DNA of 64,000 nucleotides, taken from contig NZ_BMMS01000032.1 in NCBI RefSeq assembly GCF_014646055.1, forward strand, positions 1 through 64,000. Reading direction: 5' to 3'. Source of the stretch: Wenjunlia tyrosinilytica (lineage in GTDB: Bacteria; Actinomycetota; Actinomycetes; Streptomycetales; Streptomycetaceae). Position 1 is the stretch's first letter; each line of letters starts with the position of its first letter. Below are positions 35,470-44,421 of the stretch, piece after piece. Made by a program: the position numbers and the translations under genes. The notes beneath the pieces are model-generated. The model saw only the letters and a program-made list of their open reading frames with translations. It searched no databases and was not told the DNA's origin.

Positions 35470-37890
35470 TCAGCCGGTGGCTTCGACGGGTTGTTCGGCC
35501 CAGATCGTCTTGCCGCTCTGGCCGTAGCGGCATCCCCAACGGTGAGTCAACTGAGCGACGAGCAAAAGGCCGCGGCCTCCCTCGTCGGTTGCGCGAGCGC
35601 GCCGGAGGCGGGGCTGGGTGCTGCTCGGGTCGGTCACCTCGCAGATCAGCACGTCGTGACGGATCAGGCGCAGGCCCACCGGTCCACCCCCATAGCGGAT
35701 GGCGTTGGTCACCAGCTCACTGACGATGAGTTCGGTGGTGAAAGCCAGATGGTCCAGTCCCCAGGCGGCGAGTTGGCGGGTGACCGACTCCCGGGCTTCG
35801 GAGACCAACGCGGGATCGGCCTCGAAGTCCCAATGTGCGGTGGACTCGTCCGATATGGCGCGTGTGCGGGCCAGTAGGAGGGCCATGTCGTCCTGACGCG
35901 GTTGGACCGAGAAGTCGGCGAGCACTTCCCGTCCGACAGCAGCCAGGTCGCATTCCGGACGGCAGGAGGCGGTGAGCCGGTCGGCCAGACGGCGCATTCC
36001 CTCGTCGAGATCTTGACCGCTGTTCTCGATCAGGCCGTCGGTGTAGAGGGCGAAGACGCTGCCCGGCTCGATGTCGAATGTCAGGGTTTCATAGGGCATG
36101 CCGCCGACGGTGAGAGGCGGACCGGTGGAGATGTCGAGGATCCGGGCGGTCCCGTCAGGCCGGACCACGATGGGCGGCGGATGGCCCGCACTGGCCAGGG
36201 AACAGCGGCCGGACACGGGGTCGTACACCGCGTACAGGCATGTGGCGCCCACCGCGTCCTGCTCGGCGGGCGACGCCTCCGCCGCGAGGCGCTGGACCAG
36301 GTCCGCAAGCCGGGCAAGCAGTTCCTCGGGCTCGAGTTCGAGGTCGGCCAGGGTCTGGATGGCCGCGCGCAGGCGGCCCATGCCGGCGCTCGCGTGCATG
36401 CCGTGGCCGACCACGTCGCCGACGACGAGGGCGAGCCTCAGGGAGGGCAGAGACATGGCGTCGAACCAGTCGCCGCCGATCTCCGCTCCGCCACCAGCGG
36501 GCAGATAGGCGCCGGCGGTCTGCGCCGCCGGGGTGTCGGTCGTGGCCGGGGGCAGCAGGCGTTCCTGGAGTGCGACGGCCGCACGGTGCTCGCGCGTGTA
36601 GCGGCGGGCGTTGTCGATGGCGAGCGCAGCCCGCGAGGCGACGTCACTCAGAAGGTCGGAGTCCTGCTCGGTGAAGGGGTCGGACCTGTCGAGGCGAAAG
36701 ACCGTCACGTTGCCGAGCAGAAAACCTCGTGCGTACAACGGTGCCGACATCACCGCGTGGAAGGACTCCGGCAGGAGGAGTTCGACAAGTCGCGGATCGC
36801 CCAGCTCCGCGATGAGGCCGTCGCGGCTGACAGTGACCGTTTTGCCGCGCTGGAGGCTGCGCAGCCGCGGATTGTCACGCAGCGGGGGCACCGCGTCGCC
36901 GATCTCGACGCCGGTCAGTGGCCTGTCGGCCGGCGCTATCGCGGCATGGACCAGGTGAAGATCTCCACCGCCCACCCATTTCAGGAGTTCCTCGCCGGTG
37001 AACACGGCCTGGGCCAGTGCGACCACCGCGTGTTCTCCGAGGTCGGGCACCAGCACGTCTGCCAGGTCCTGGGCCGTGCGTCTGACCTCCAAGGAGCCCC
37101 CGACCCGCACAGCCGCCGCGCGGGCGAGCTCAAGATGCCGACGAGCCAGTATCTCCTGGGTGGTGTCGAAGAATATCGCCGCCACCCCGGTCGGACTCCC
37201 TCGCGCGTCCTCCAGCCGGAAGGCCGAAAGCGACAGACCCCACTGACGCGCGGCATCCTCCCGCAGATGCACCCAGTGCTCGCTCCGGACCACCGGTGTG
37301 CCCGTCTCCAGCACCTCGCGCAAGACCGACGCGATGGCCTCGGCGTCATCGGCGGCCAGCACGTCGTGCGGCAGGCCGCCGATCGGGATCGGGGGTCCGC
37401 CGAAGAGACCAGTCGTGCCGTTCGTCTGTGTGATGGTCATGTCTATGTCATGAAGGGCGATCCCTATCCGGTGCTGCGAGGACAGCGCCCGCAAGAGTGC
37501 GACTCCCCGCACCTGATCGGTGACATGCTGTGTTGGCGCAGCCAGGACCAGAAAGCCGTCAGAGCCGTTCAGCGGCGTCGCCCGATACGTGACGTCTACG
37601 GTGGCGCTCGGGTTCAGCCGCACCAGTACGCGCCCGGACGACGCCACCCCGGCCGCTGAGCCGGCGCAGGCTTCCGGGGCGGCGACCAGCAGTTCCCTCA
37701 CGGAACGGCCGCACGCTTCGTCGGCGGGCATTCCGGTAAGGGCCGCAGCCGCATCACTCCACTGCAGGATGGAACCCCGGTGATCGAGTACGGCGACAGC
37801 CAGATCCTCGAAAGCGGATGGCGGGTCCTGGGCCCGAGGACTGACCATGTCCATCACCCGATCCACAGCTGATCGACCACTCCGCACCAT
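35470..37890 (-). CDS. PAS-GAF-SpoIIE phosphatase with C-terminal HATPase domain
   Basis: This is a regulator of about 806 residues of the Rsb/SpoIIE type. Two PAS-like regions come first (about residues 17-130 and 140-260, with FEDLAVAVLDHRGSILQWSD). A GAF domain follows (SDPFTEQDSDLLSDVASRAA end region). The PP2C/SpoIIE phosphatase (GGAEIGGDWFDAMSLPSLRL, VVGDVVGHGMHASAGMGRLR, VFALYTDGLIENSG) comes next, and a HATPase kinase domain ends the protein (ELIVSELVTNAIRYGGG). It probably dephosphorylates an anti-sigma-factor antagonist and may rephosphorylate it with its own kinase module, in response to a PAS/GAF signal. I start at the ATG at 37890; an alternative ATG at 37854 is possible, and the longer frame lacks support. 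Confidence 0.88.
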   Translation of the reverse strand: MVRSGRSAVDRVMDMVSPRAQDPPSAFEDLAVAVLDHRGSILQWSDAAAALTGMPADEACGRSVRELLVAAPEACAGSAAGVASSGRVLVRLNPSATVDVTYRATPLNGSDGFLVLAAPTQHVTDQVRGVALLRALSSQHRIGIALHDIDMTITQTNGTTGLFGGPPIPIGGLPHDVLAADDAEAIASVLREVLETGTPVVRSEHWVHLREDAARQWGLSLSAFRLEDARGSPTGVAAIFFDTTQEILARRHLELARAAAVRVGGSLEVRRTAQDLADVLVPDLGEHAVVALAQAVFTGEELLKWVGGGDLHLVHAAIAPADRPLTGVEIGDAVPPLRDNPRLRSLQRGKTVTVSRDGLIAELGDPRLVELLLPESFHAVMSAPLYARGFLLGNVTVFRLDRSDPFTEQDSDLLSDVASRAALAIDNARRYTREHRAAVALQERLLPPATTDTPAAQTAGAYLPAGGGAEIGGDWFDAMSLPSLRLALVVGDVVGHGMHASAGMGRLRAAIQTLADLELEPEELLARLADLVQRLAAEASPAEQDAVGATCLYAVYDPVSGRCSLASAGHPPPIVVRPDGTARILDISTGPPLTVGGMPYETLTFDIEPGSVFALYTDGLIENSGQDLDEGMRRLADRLTASCRPECDLAAVGREVLADFSVQPRQDDMALLLARTRAISDESTAHWDFEADPALVSEARESVTRQLAAWGLDHLAFTTELIVSELVTNAIRYGGGPVGLRLIRHDVLICEVTDPSSTQPRLRRARATDEGGRGLLLVAQLTHRWGCRYGQSGKTIWAEQPVEATG

Positions 37891-38194
37891 TATCGGCCGC
37901 CTGCCAAGAAATCGCTGTTCACAAGGATTCCGGGAGGCGGTACCCGCGCACGCCCCTCCCTGCTGTCGAGGTGCGTCGGCGGCTTCCCCGGCGAGGGCCG
38001 CCGCTCGACCGGGTTCTCGCGGCAGGCGCACCGGGCAGCGCGGTCGCTTTGAGGCTCCGCGCGCCCGCACCCCGTGAGTCCCGGCCGGGGATCAGAACCG
38101 CCCCGCACGCGCGGGAAGCCCGCGGTCGGCCATCCCCGTCGCACCGGCCGGGGGGGGGGCTGGTGCCGTGCGCTCCAGGACGAGCCGCAAGGTG
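37891..38194. other. Intergenic with a 10-base G tract
   Basis: No gene is seen. A run of ten G (38150-38159) lies just beyond the VOC gene. No clear terminator for the long minus-strand operon was found. Confidence 0.5.
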
Positions 38195-38653
38195 CTAGGT
38201 GATCTGTCCGGGCACCGCGGGTTGTTGCAGTTCCAGGAGGATGCCGTCGGGGTCGCGGAAGAAGACGACCTTGCCTCCCGCGTAGTGCCCGACCGTCATG
38301 TCAACGACCGGGCTGAGGAACTCCACGCCTTGTGCGGTGAGGTCGAGCACCATGTTGTCGATGTCGTCGACCTCGAAGCCGATCCGAGCGATTCCGAATC
38401 GGTGCGAGGACGCATCGGTGTGCAGGAGCTCAGGGGGTGAGACCGGTTCGATGAGTTCGATGATCTCGCCGCCCCCGCGGACGAGGGCGAGTTTGATGAG
38501 AACGTCATCGAGGGCGAACATCTGGTCGAGGAACGGGCCGCGGCGGTCGTCGTCCGCGCTGATCAGTTCGAATCCCAGGGTGCCGCAGTAGAAGTCCAAA
38601 GATCGTTGGATGTTGGTGACAAGCAGCACGGTGTGGTGGAAGTCGCGGATCAT
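38195..38653 (-). CDS. VOC-family protein (glyoxalase/epimerase-like)
   Basis: This is a 152-residue vicinal-oxygen-chelate protein with two beta-alpha-beta-beta-beta modules. Module one starts FHHTVLLVTNIQRSLDFYCG and contains GEIIELIEPVSPP; module two starts HRFGIARIGFEVDDIDNMVL and ends FFRDPDGILLELQQP. Metal ligands are expected at His6 or His7, the Glu of EIIELIE, the His of HRFG and the Glu of LLELQ. The fold includes methylmalonyl-CoA epimerase, attractive beside an acyl-CoA mutase, but dioxygenase, lyase and resistance roles are also possible. The ATG at 38653 has GGAGG 5 bases upstream. It is the last gene of operon A, 10 bases after hyuB. Confidence 0.85.
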   Translation of the reverse strand: MIRDFHHTVLLVTNIQRSLDFYCGTLGFELISADDDRRGPFLDQMFALDDVLIKLALVRGGGEIIELIEPVSPPELLHTDASSHRFGIARIGFEVDDIDNMVLDLTAQGVEFLSPVVDMTVGHYAGGKVVFFRDPDGILLELQQPAVPGQIT

Positions 38654-38663
38654 CGTGGCCTCC

Positions 38664-40310
38664 TCAGGCGCTCTCGCGGGCGTGGAGGTCGGACAGGCCG
38701 GCCCGTTCGTCGAGGGCGCGGGAAGCGGCGTCGCGCTTTGCGGGGTCTCCGAACCCCCCGCCGCCGGGCATGCGGACCCAGATCCTGTCGCCTCGGACCA
38801 GGTCGACGTCCTGGTCCTTGGACACGTGGTCAGGGGTATGGACTGTTCCGTCGGCGCGAAGGACACGGATAGCGGTCATCTGGCCGTCGCCGCCGCCGGC
38901 CAGGCCCTGGGGCGGGAACTTGCCGCGGTCGCCGAGGAAGGACGCCGTCGCGAGTTCTCCTTCGAACCGGATCAGGTATTCCGCGCCGAGGCCGCCGCGG
39001 TACTGGCCCTCCCCGCTTGAGCCGGCTCGCAGTTCGTAGCGTTCGAACCGGATGGGGTACCACTCTTCGAGTAGTTCGACCGGTGGGACCTTGGACATGG
39101 AGATCGTGGCGCAGGCGTTGTCCAGTCCGTCGCCTCCGTCCCAGGCCCCGTATCCGCCGCCTGCGAAGAAGTACATGATGTACTCCTTGCCGCCGTCGTG
39201 GCCGTGCAGTGTGAAGTTGGCCGAGGTGGAGCAGGCGCCGCCCTGTGAGAGGGAGGTGTCGGCCTGGCCGACTGCCGACATGACCGTGTCGATGATGCGA
39301 GCCGGGACCTCTGAGGCGCATCCGGATACGGGGGCGGGGTAGTTGGCGGCCAGGAACGTGCCCTCGGGGATGCGGATGTCGATGCGACGGAAGGTGCCGC
39401 TGTTGATCGGCAGTTCGGGGAACAGGTGCATAAGAGCGATGAGGACCGACGAAGAGGAAGCTCCCGCGGGGGAGTTGAGCGGGCCGGCGCACTGAGGGCT
39501 GGAACCCTCGAAGCCGAACGCGAGCCGCTCGTCTTCGACGGTGAGGGTGCAGCGGATCTCCAGTGGGTCGTAGCCGATGCCGTCGTCGTCGAGGAAGTCG
39601 GAGGCCGTGTAGGTGCCGTTGGGGATGGAGCGGATCCGGGCGCGGGTGACGCGCTCCGCGTAGTCTGCCAGCTCGGCGCTCAGGGCGTGGAATCGTGGCA
39701 GGCCGTAGCGGCTGATCACTTCGTCCAGGCGGCGTCTGCCCACATCGAGTGCGCCGAGCTGGGCCAGCAGGTCGCCTTCGCGGTCCTCTGCCAGCCTGAT
39801 GTTGGCCATGATCAGATCGATGATGTTGCGGTCGAGCGTGCCGTTGCGGACGATGCGCGTGGGGCCCATCCGCAGTCCCTCTTCATGGATGGAGGTGGCC
39901 CGGGCACCGAACCCGCCGGGTGTCGCCCCGCCGATGTCGGCCCAGTGGGCGGTGTTCGCGAGGAAGCAGACCAGTTCGCCCTTGTAGTAGTAGGGGGCGA
40001 TGATCCGCACGTCCATCAGGTGTGTGCCGCCGCGGTAGGGGTCGTTCATGATGTAGACATCGCCGTCGGCGTAGTCGTCCACCTCACGCAGGAACGCCTC
40101 GACGCTGTACTGCATGATGCCGACGAAGATGGGCAGGCCGCGATGTCCCTGCGAGATGACTCCGCCGTCCCTCATGGCATAGATGCCGCAGGCGCGGTCG
40201 GTGGCTTCGGAGATGATCGGTGAGAAGGCGGCGCGCTCAAGAGTCACATCCATCTCCGAGCACAGTTGTTCGATTGCGCCGGAGAAGACGGCGAGTTCCG
40301 CGGCGTTCAT
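38664..40310 (-). CDS. hyuB: HyuB: N-methylhydantoinase/oxoprolinase B-family subunit
   Basis: This is a 548-residue subunit of the hydantoinase B/oxoprolinase family. It pairs with HyuA in ATP-dependent enzymes such as N-methylhydantoin amidohydrolase, 5-oxoprolinase and acetophenone or acetone carboxylase. Family marks are MDVTLERAAFSPIISEATDR, DVYIMNDPYRGGTHLMDVRI, NTAHWADIGGATPGGFG, NSPAGASSSSVLIALMHLFP and a C-terminal RVLRADGTVHTPDHVSKDQD. Full length is consistent with an intact gene. Its ATG overlaps the HyuA stop by four bases, so the subunits are co-translated. In this locus it may open a cyclic amide or carboxylate a ketone; sequence alone does not decide. Confidence 0.9.
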   Translation of the reverse strand: MNAAELAVFSGAIEQLCSEMDVTLERAAFSPIISEATDRACGIYAMRDGGVISQGHRGLPIFVGIMQYSVEAFLREVDDYADGDVYIMNDPYRGGTHLMDVRIIAPYYYKGELVCFLANTAHWADIGGATPGGFGARATSIHEEGLRMGPTRIVRNGTLDRNIIDLIMANIRLAEDREGDLLAQLGALDVGRRRLDEVISRYGLPRFHALSAELADYAERVTRARIRSIPNGTYTASDFLDDDGIGYDPLEIRCTLTVEDERLAFGFEGSSPQCAGPLNSPAGASSSSVLIALMHLFPELPINSGTFRRIDIRIPEGTFLAANYPAPVSGCASEVPARIIDTVMSAVGQADTSLSQGGACSTSANFTLHGHDGGKEYIMYFFAGGGYGAWDGGDGLDNACATISMSKVPPVELLEEWYPIRFERYELRAGSSGEGQYRGGLGAEYLIRFEGELATASFLGDRGKFPPQGLAGGGDGQMTAIRVLRADGTVHTPDHVSKDQDVDLVRGDRIWVRMPGGGGFGDPAKRDAASRALDERAGLSDLHARESA

Positions 40311-42343
40311 GAGTTCACCTCGATGATGATGTGTCCGGCCTCGACGACCTGCGCTCGGGTGCCGCTCGGAACGGTGATGGATGCGTCGACGGCGCTGATG
40401 GAGGCCGGACCAACGATCGTGTCGCCCTCGGCCAAGGCCGGCCGCCAGTACTTCGCGTCGGGCGGCGGCCGCAGGTCGGTGGGGGGTGCGGCGTCGCGCA
40501 GGGTCCAGCCCTCGGCGCCGCGTCGCTTGCAGCGTGCCTGGAGCCGGACGCTGCGCAGCGTGATGGGTGCGTCAGGGATCAGGCCACCGAAGTGGAGGCG
40601 GTACTCGTTGAGGAATGCGGTGCGCAGGTCGTGTGCGGTCACCCCGATCGGCGCTTGGACGTGCAGGGTGTGAGTCTGGCGTTCGAACTGGCACTCGTAC
40701 AGGGCTTGGAGTTCCACCTCCATGCCTTCGAAGCCGCTCAGTTCGGTGCTCAGCTGCGCGGCTTTGGGCGTGAGGGCGGCAGCCACCGTGTCGGCGTCGA
40801 AGCCGTCCAATGAGGTGCGGACGCTGACGATGGCATCGAGTGCGTAGTCGGCGACGAGCGCGCCGTAGGCGCAGAGCAGTCCGGGGAAGGCGGGGACGAC
40901 CACGCGACGGATTCCGAGCTCCTGTGCGATCTCGGCCGCGTGCAGAGCTCCGGCGCCGCCGTAGGCGACGAGGGCGTAGTCCTTGGGGTCCCGGCCGCGT
41001 CGCACGGTCAGATCGCGGACGCAGGCTGCCATCTGGGCGACGACGACGCGGATGACGGCGTCGGCCAGAGCGTCTGGCGTCGGGAACGCCGCGACGAGTC
41101 CGGGCTGGTGGGTGCGGACGACGTCCCAGATTTCGTCCGGGGTCAGCGCGGGGCGCATACCGGTGCCCAGGGACAGTGCTTTGAGGCGTCCGGCCAGGAC
41201 GTTGGCGTCGGTGACGGTCAGGTGGGTGCCGCCGCGGCCGTACCAGATGGGGCCGGGCACCGCGCCTGCCGAAGCGGGCCCGACGCGGAGCATGCCGCCC
41301 TCGTCGAGGTAGGCGATGGATCCGCCACCAGCGCCGATGGTCCGGATGTCCAGGGTGGGGATCTTGATGGGGACGTTGTACTCGAGGTCGAGTTCGTTGG
41401 TGACGACGGGTTGTCCGCCTTCGATGATTCCGACGTCGAAACTGGTTCCGCCCATGTCGCAGGTGATGGCGTCGGAGGCGTTCAGCTCGCGCAGGACCCG
41501 TCTGGCGCCGGTCATTCCGGCGGCGGGGCCGCTGATGACGGAGCGGATGGGGAAGCCGGCGTCACCGCCGACCGGGATGGTACCGCCGTTGCCCTGCATG
41601 ACGCGTACCCGGGCGTGGGGGGCGATGGGCTCGAGCGACCGGACGAGCTCGTCCAGGTAGCGGTTCAGCAGGGGGTCGACGTAGGCGTTGAGGACTGTCG
41701 CCACGGTGCGTTCGAACTCGCCGCTCTCCGGAAGGATGTCGGCCGAGGCGCAGATGGTGGTGCGGGGCAGCTCCTGGGAGAGGATGCGCACGACCTGGTC
41801 CTCGTGGTCGCGGTTGGCGTAGGAGTGGAGCAGTACCACGGCGATGGCGTCGATGTCTTCGGCACGGATCCGCGCAGCGATCCGACGGACCTGGTCCGGG
41901 TCGATCGGCTCGATTTCCGTGCCGTGGCGGTCGAGGCGGCCGTCGATCTCGTAGCGCCACCAACGGGGTACGTGCGGTTGGAAGTGGCCGCGCAGGCCGT
42001 AGACGTTGGGGCGGGTGCGGCGGCCGAGTTGCAGCACATCGCGGAACCCCTTGTTGGTGATCACCGCCGTGCGGCTGCCTTTGCGTTCCAGGATCGCGTT
42101 GGTGGCCACTGTGGTCCCGTGAACCACTTCGGTGATGTGGTGCCAGCCGTCCTCGGGGACCGCGGTGGTCACGCCTGAGGTCAGGGCGCGAGCTTGGTTG
42201 TCCGGTGTGGTGGGGACCTTGACGATGCGTGGTGTGTGGCCGTCCCGCCAGGCGATCAGGTCGGTGAAGGTGCCGCCGACGTCGCCGCCCACGTACCAGG
42301 CCGAGGGGTCGGGTGTCGTTGTGGAAGTGCCGGTTTCAGTCAC
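40307..42343 (-). CDS. hyuA: HyuA: N-methylhydantoinase/oxoprolinase A-family ATPase subunit
   Basis: This is a 678-residue ATP-binding subunit of the HyuA/oxoprolinase family. The N-terminal actin-like phosphate loop is YVGGDVGGTFTDLIAW (residues 17-32). Further marks are VVHGTTVATNAILERKG, the central AITCDMGGTSFDVGIIEGG, and DYALVAYGGAGALHAAEIAQ. The start is GTG at 42343 with GGAG 6 bases upstream. It overlaps hyuB by ATGA and lies 36 bases after the SDR gene. The A and B subunits together hydrolyse ATP to activate an amide or carboxylation substrate. Being separate genes argues against a eukaryote-type fused oxoprolinase. Confidence 0.9.
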   Translation of the reverse strand: MTETGTSTTTPDPSAWYVGGDVGGTFTDLIAWRDGHTPRIVKVPTTPDNQARALTSGVTTAVPEDGWHHITEVVHGTTVATNAILERKGSRTAVITNKGFRDVLQLGRRTRPNVYGLRGHFQPHVPRWWRYEIDGRLDRHGTEIEPIDPDQVRRIAARIRAEDIDAIAVVLLHSYANRDHEDQVVRILSQELPRTTICASADILPESGEFERTVATVLNAYVDPLLNRYLDELVRSLEPIAPHARVRVMQGNGGTIPVGGDAGFPIRSVISGPAAGMTGARRVLRELNASDAITCDMGGTSFDVGIIEGGQPVVTNELDLEYNVPIKIPTLDIRTIGAGGGSIAYLDEGGMLRVGPASAGAVPGPIWYGRGGTHLTVTDANVLAGRLKALSLGTGMRPALTPDEIWDVVRTHQPGLVAAFPTPDALADAVIRVVVAQMAACVRDLTVRRGRDPKDYALVAYGGAGALHAAEIAQELGIRRVVVPAFPGLLCAYGALVADYALDAIVSVRTSLDGFDADTVAAALTPKAAQLSTELSGFEGMEVELQALYECQFERQTHTLHVQAPIGVTAHDLRTAFLNEYRLHFGGLIPDAPITLRSVRLQARCKRRGAEGWTLRDAAPPTDLRPPPDAKYWRPALAEGDTIVGPASISAVDASITVPSGTRAQVVEAGHIIIEVNS

Positions 42344-42379
42344 GGGAGTCTCCTTGCTCGGTAGTCGGGGCAGGCGCGC

Positions 42380-43144
42380 TCACCGGGCGAGGAAGCCTCC
42401 GTCAACGGCCAGGCAGTGGCCGGTGACGAAGGAGGCGCGGTCGCTGGAGAGCCAGACGACTGCTTCGGCGACCTCGTCGGGCTGGCCGAGCCGGTTCATC
42501 GGGTGCAGGGCGTTGTAGTCGGCTTCGCTGACTTGGCCCGAGGCGATGGTCCGGTCGATGAGTTCTGTACGGATGGCTCCCGGGGACACGGCGTTGACCC
42601 GAATGCCGCGGGTGGCGTAGTCGATGGCGGCGGAGCGGGTCAGGCCGGCGGTGCCGTGCTTGGCGGCGGTGTAGGCCGGGACGTTGGGCATGGAGACTTC
42701 GGCGAGCACCGATGCGGTGTTGACGATGCTGCCGCCGCCGTTGCGGAGCATCTGGGAGATCTCTTGGCGCATGCACAGCCAGGTGCCGCGCAGGTCGGTG
42801 CCCAGGACCCGGTCCCACTCGTCGGACAGGAGGTCGTGGGCCGGTTTCATGGCGTCTTCGACTCCGGCGTTGTTGTGCGCGCAGTCCAGTCGGCCGAAGT
42901 GCTCCACTACCTGGGTGATCAGCCGCGTCACTGACCGCTCGTCGGCGATGTCGGCGGTGAAGGGTGCGCAGGTTCCGCCGTCTGCGGTGATCAGGTCAGC
43001 GGTGGCGGTGGCCGTTTCCGGGTTGATGTCGCAGACGGCGACCTGGGCGCCCTCGCGGGCGAACGCGCGGGCACTGGCCCGCCCGATGCCGGCGCCTGCG
43101 CCGGTGACCAGCGCAACTTTTCCGGCGACGAGCCCGTTGCTCAT
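42380..43144 (-). CDS. Short-chain dehydrogenase/reductase (operon A)
   Basis: This is a 254-residue classical SDR. The cofactor motif is VTGAGAGIGRASARAF near residue 14, and NNAG is present in CAHNNAGVEDAMKP. The catalytic Ser-Tyr-Lys is in TASVLAEVSMPNVPAYTAAK, and PGAIRTELID is the usual post-active-site loop. An Asp at the end of beta-2 (VAVCDINPE) favours NAD(H). The ATG at 43144 has GGGAGC upstream; 19 earlier codons are unsupported. It lies between the thiolase and hyuA genes, where it could oxidise a hydroxyacyl-CoA to the ketoacyl-CoA cleaved by the thiolase. That role is inferred from context. Confidence 0.88.
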   Translation of the reverse strand: MSNGLVAGKVALVTGAGAGIGRASARAFAREGAQVAVCDINPETATATADLITADGGTCAPFTADIADERSVTRLITQVVEHFGRLDCAHNNAGVEDAMKPAHDLLSDEWDRVLGTDLRGTWLCMRQEISQMLRNGGGSIVNTASVLAEVSMPNVPAYTAAKHGTAGLTRSAAIDYATRGIRVNAVSPGAIRTELIDRTIASGQVSEADYNALHPMNRLGQPDEVAEAVVWLSSDRASFVTGHCLAVDGGFLAR

Positions 43145-43221
43145 ACTTGCTCCCGTTCGGCTCACTGCGGTCCGTCGGCGGTCGGGTCCGCCGGTCGGCA
43201 TGGGGCGGGGGTGGAGGGCGT

Positions 43222-44421
43222 TCAGCCTTCGACGCGGATGACGGTGGCTTCGGCTTCACCGACTCCGCCGCACAGGGTGACCAGTGCGGTGCCACCACCG
43301 CGGCGCCGAAGCTCAAACGCCGCAGTCATGACCAGGCGTGCCGCTGTGGCACCGGTGGGGTGCCCGATGGCGATCGCGCCGCCGTTGACGTTGGTCTTGG
43401 TGCGCAGCTCGCGGGCCCGGGCGGGGTCGTGGTCGCCGAGGACCAGTGTGGTGACCAGGGGCACCGCTGCGAACGCTTCATTGATTTCGATGAGGTCGAT
43501 GTCATCGATGCCAAGTCCGGCCCGGTGGAGCGCCTTGCGGGCCGCGGTGGCCGGGATGGAGGCGATGTTCGCCGGAGGGCCTGATGCCTGTGCGGTACTG
43601 AGCACCTGGGCGAGCTCGTCGTGGCCACCGGCGCGGGCCCGTTGTCGGGTGCTGAGGACGAGCGCGGAGGCTCCGGTGCTCAGTCCCGGGGCGTTGCCCG
43701 CGGTGACGGTCGCGCTGCCGTAGACCGTGCCCAGGGACGCGAGCGTCTCCATGGAGGCCTGCGGCCGATGGGCCTCGTCGGCCTCGATGCCGGTGTGGCC
43801 GCCATGGGGCAACTCATACGACGTGATGTGCAGCTCGTCCTCCAGGTGCCCCTTGGCCAGCGCCTCCGCGTAACGGACGTGGCTGCGCAGGGCCCAGGCG
43901 TCTTGTTCCTCCCGTCCGACGCCGTACTTCTGGGCTTCCTCCGCGGCTTGAACGGCTCGCGGGACTCCGGTGTGGGGGCAGCTGATGACCAGCTGGTCCA
44001 CCACAGTGACGTCGCCCAGCCGAGTGCCCCAGCGCATGCCGTGCAGGAAGTAGGGGACCAGGCCCAGGTTCTCGGCGCCGCCGGCGACCGCCACCGTGGA
44101 CTCGCCCAGCAGCAGACCGCGCCGGGCGATGGTCAGCGCGGCCAGGGAGGAGCAGCAGGCCCGGTCGACGGTGAAGGAGTTGCGGTCCTCGGGGATGCCG
44201 GCCCGAAGCTGGATCTGACGGGCCAATGAGCGGTCCGAGCCGGGGAAGTTCACCCCGATGGCCACCTCGTCGACGTCTTCGGGGGCCACGCGCGCGCGGC
44301 GTAGGGCTTCGGCGACGGTCGCGCCGCCCAGGGCCGGGACGACGACGTCGCGCAGTGCCCCGTCGAAGCGGGCGAAGGGGGTCCGTGCGGCCCCCAGGAC
44401 GACGATGGAATCAGTTGACAC
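43222..44421 (-). CDS. Thiolase (acetyl-CoA acyltransferase family)
   Basis: This is a 399-residue thiolase. The nucleophile is Cys89 in VDRACCSSLAAL. The second-site motifs are INEAFAAVPLVTT, the GHP motif in GGAIAIGHPTGATAARLV, and the C-terminal cysteine in LVTLCGGVGEAEA. All three catalytic residues are present, so it should cleave or form 3-ketoacyl-CoA. The start is GTG at 44421 with GGAAGG 7 bases upstream, overlapping the end of the CoA-ligase gene by 11 bases. The ligase, thiolase and SDR suggest degradation through a CoA-bound ketoacid. Confidence 0.92.
   Translation of the reverse strand: MSTDSIVVLGAARTPFARFDGALRDVVVPALGGATVAEALRRARVAPEDVDEVAIGVNFPGSDRSLARQIQLRAGIPEDRNSFTVDRACCSSLAALTIARRGLLLGESTVAVAGGAENLGLVPYFLHGMRWGTRLGDVTVVDQLVISCPHTGVPRAVQAAEEAQKYGVGREEQDAWALRSHVRYAEALAKGHLEDELHITSYELPHGGHTGIEADEAHRPQASMETLASLGTVYGSATVTAGNAPGLSTGASALVLSTRQRARAGGHDELAQVLSTAQASGPPANIASIPATAARKALHRAGLGIDDIDLIEINEAFAAVPLVTTLVLGDHDPARARELRTKTNVNGGAIAIGHPTGATAARLVMTAAFELRRRGGGTALVTLCGGVGEAEATVIRVEG

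Noticed and set aside
38150-38159. G10 tract as a phase-variation switch
   Set aside because: It lies outside any gene or plausible promoter, after the end of the VOC gene, so slippage would have no clear effect.
40940-42178. A 412-codon plus-strand open frame opposite hyuA
   Set aside because: Gly/Val/Asp-rich shadow of hyuA with no motif.
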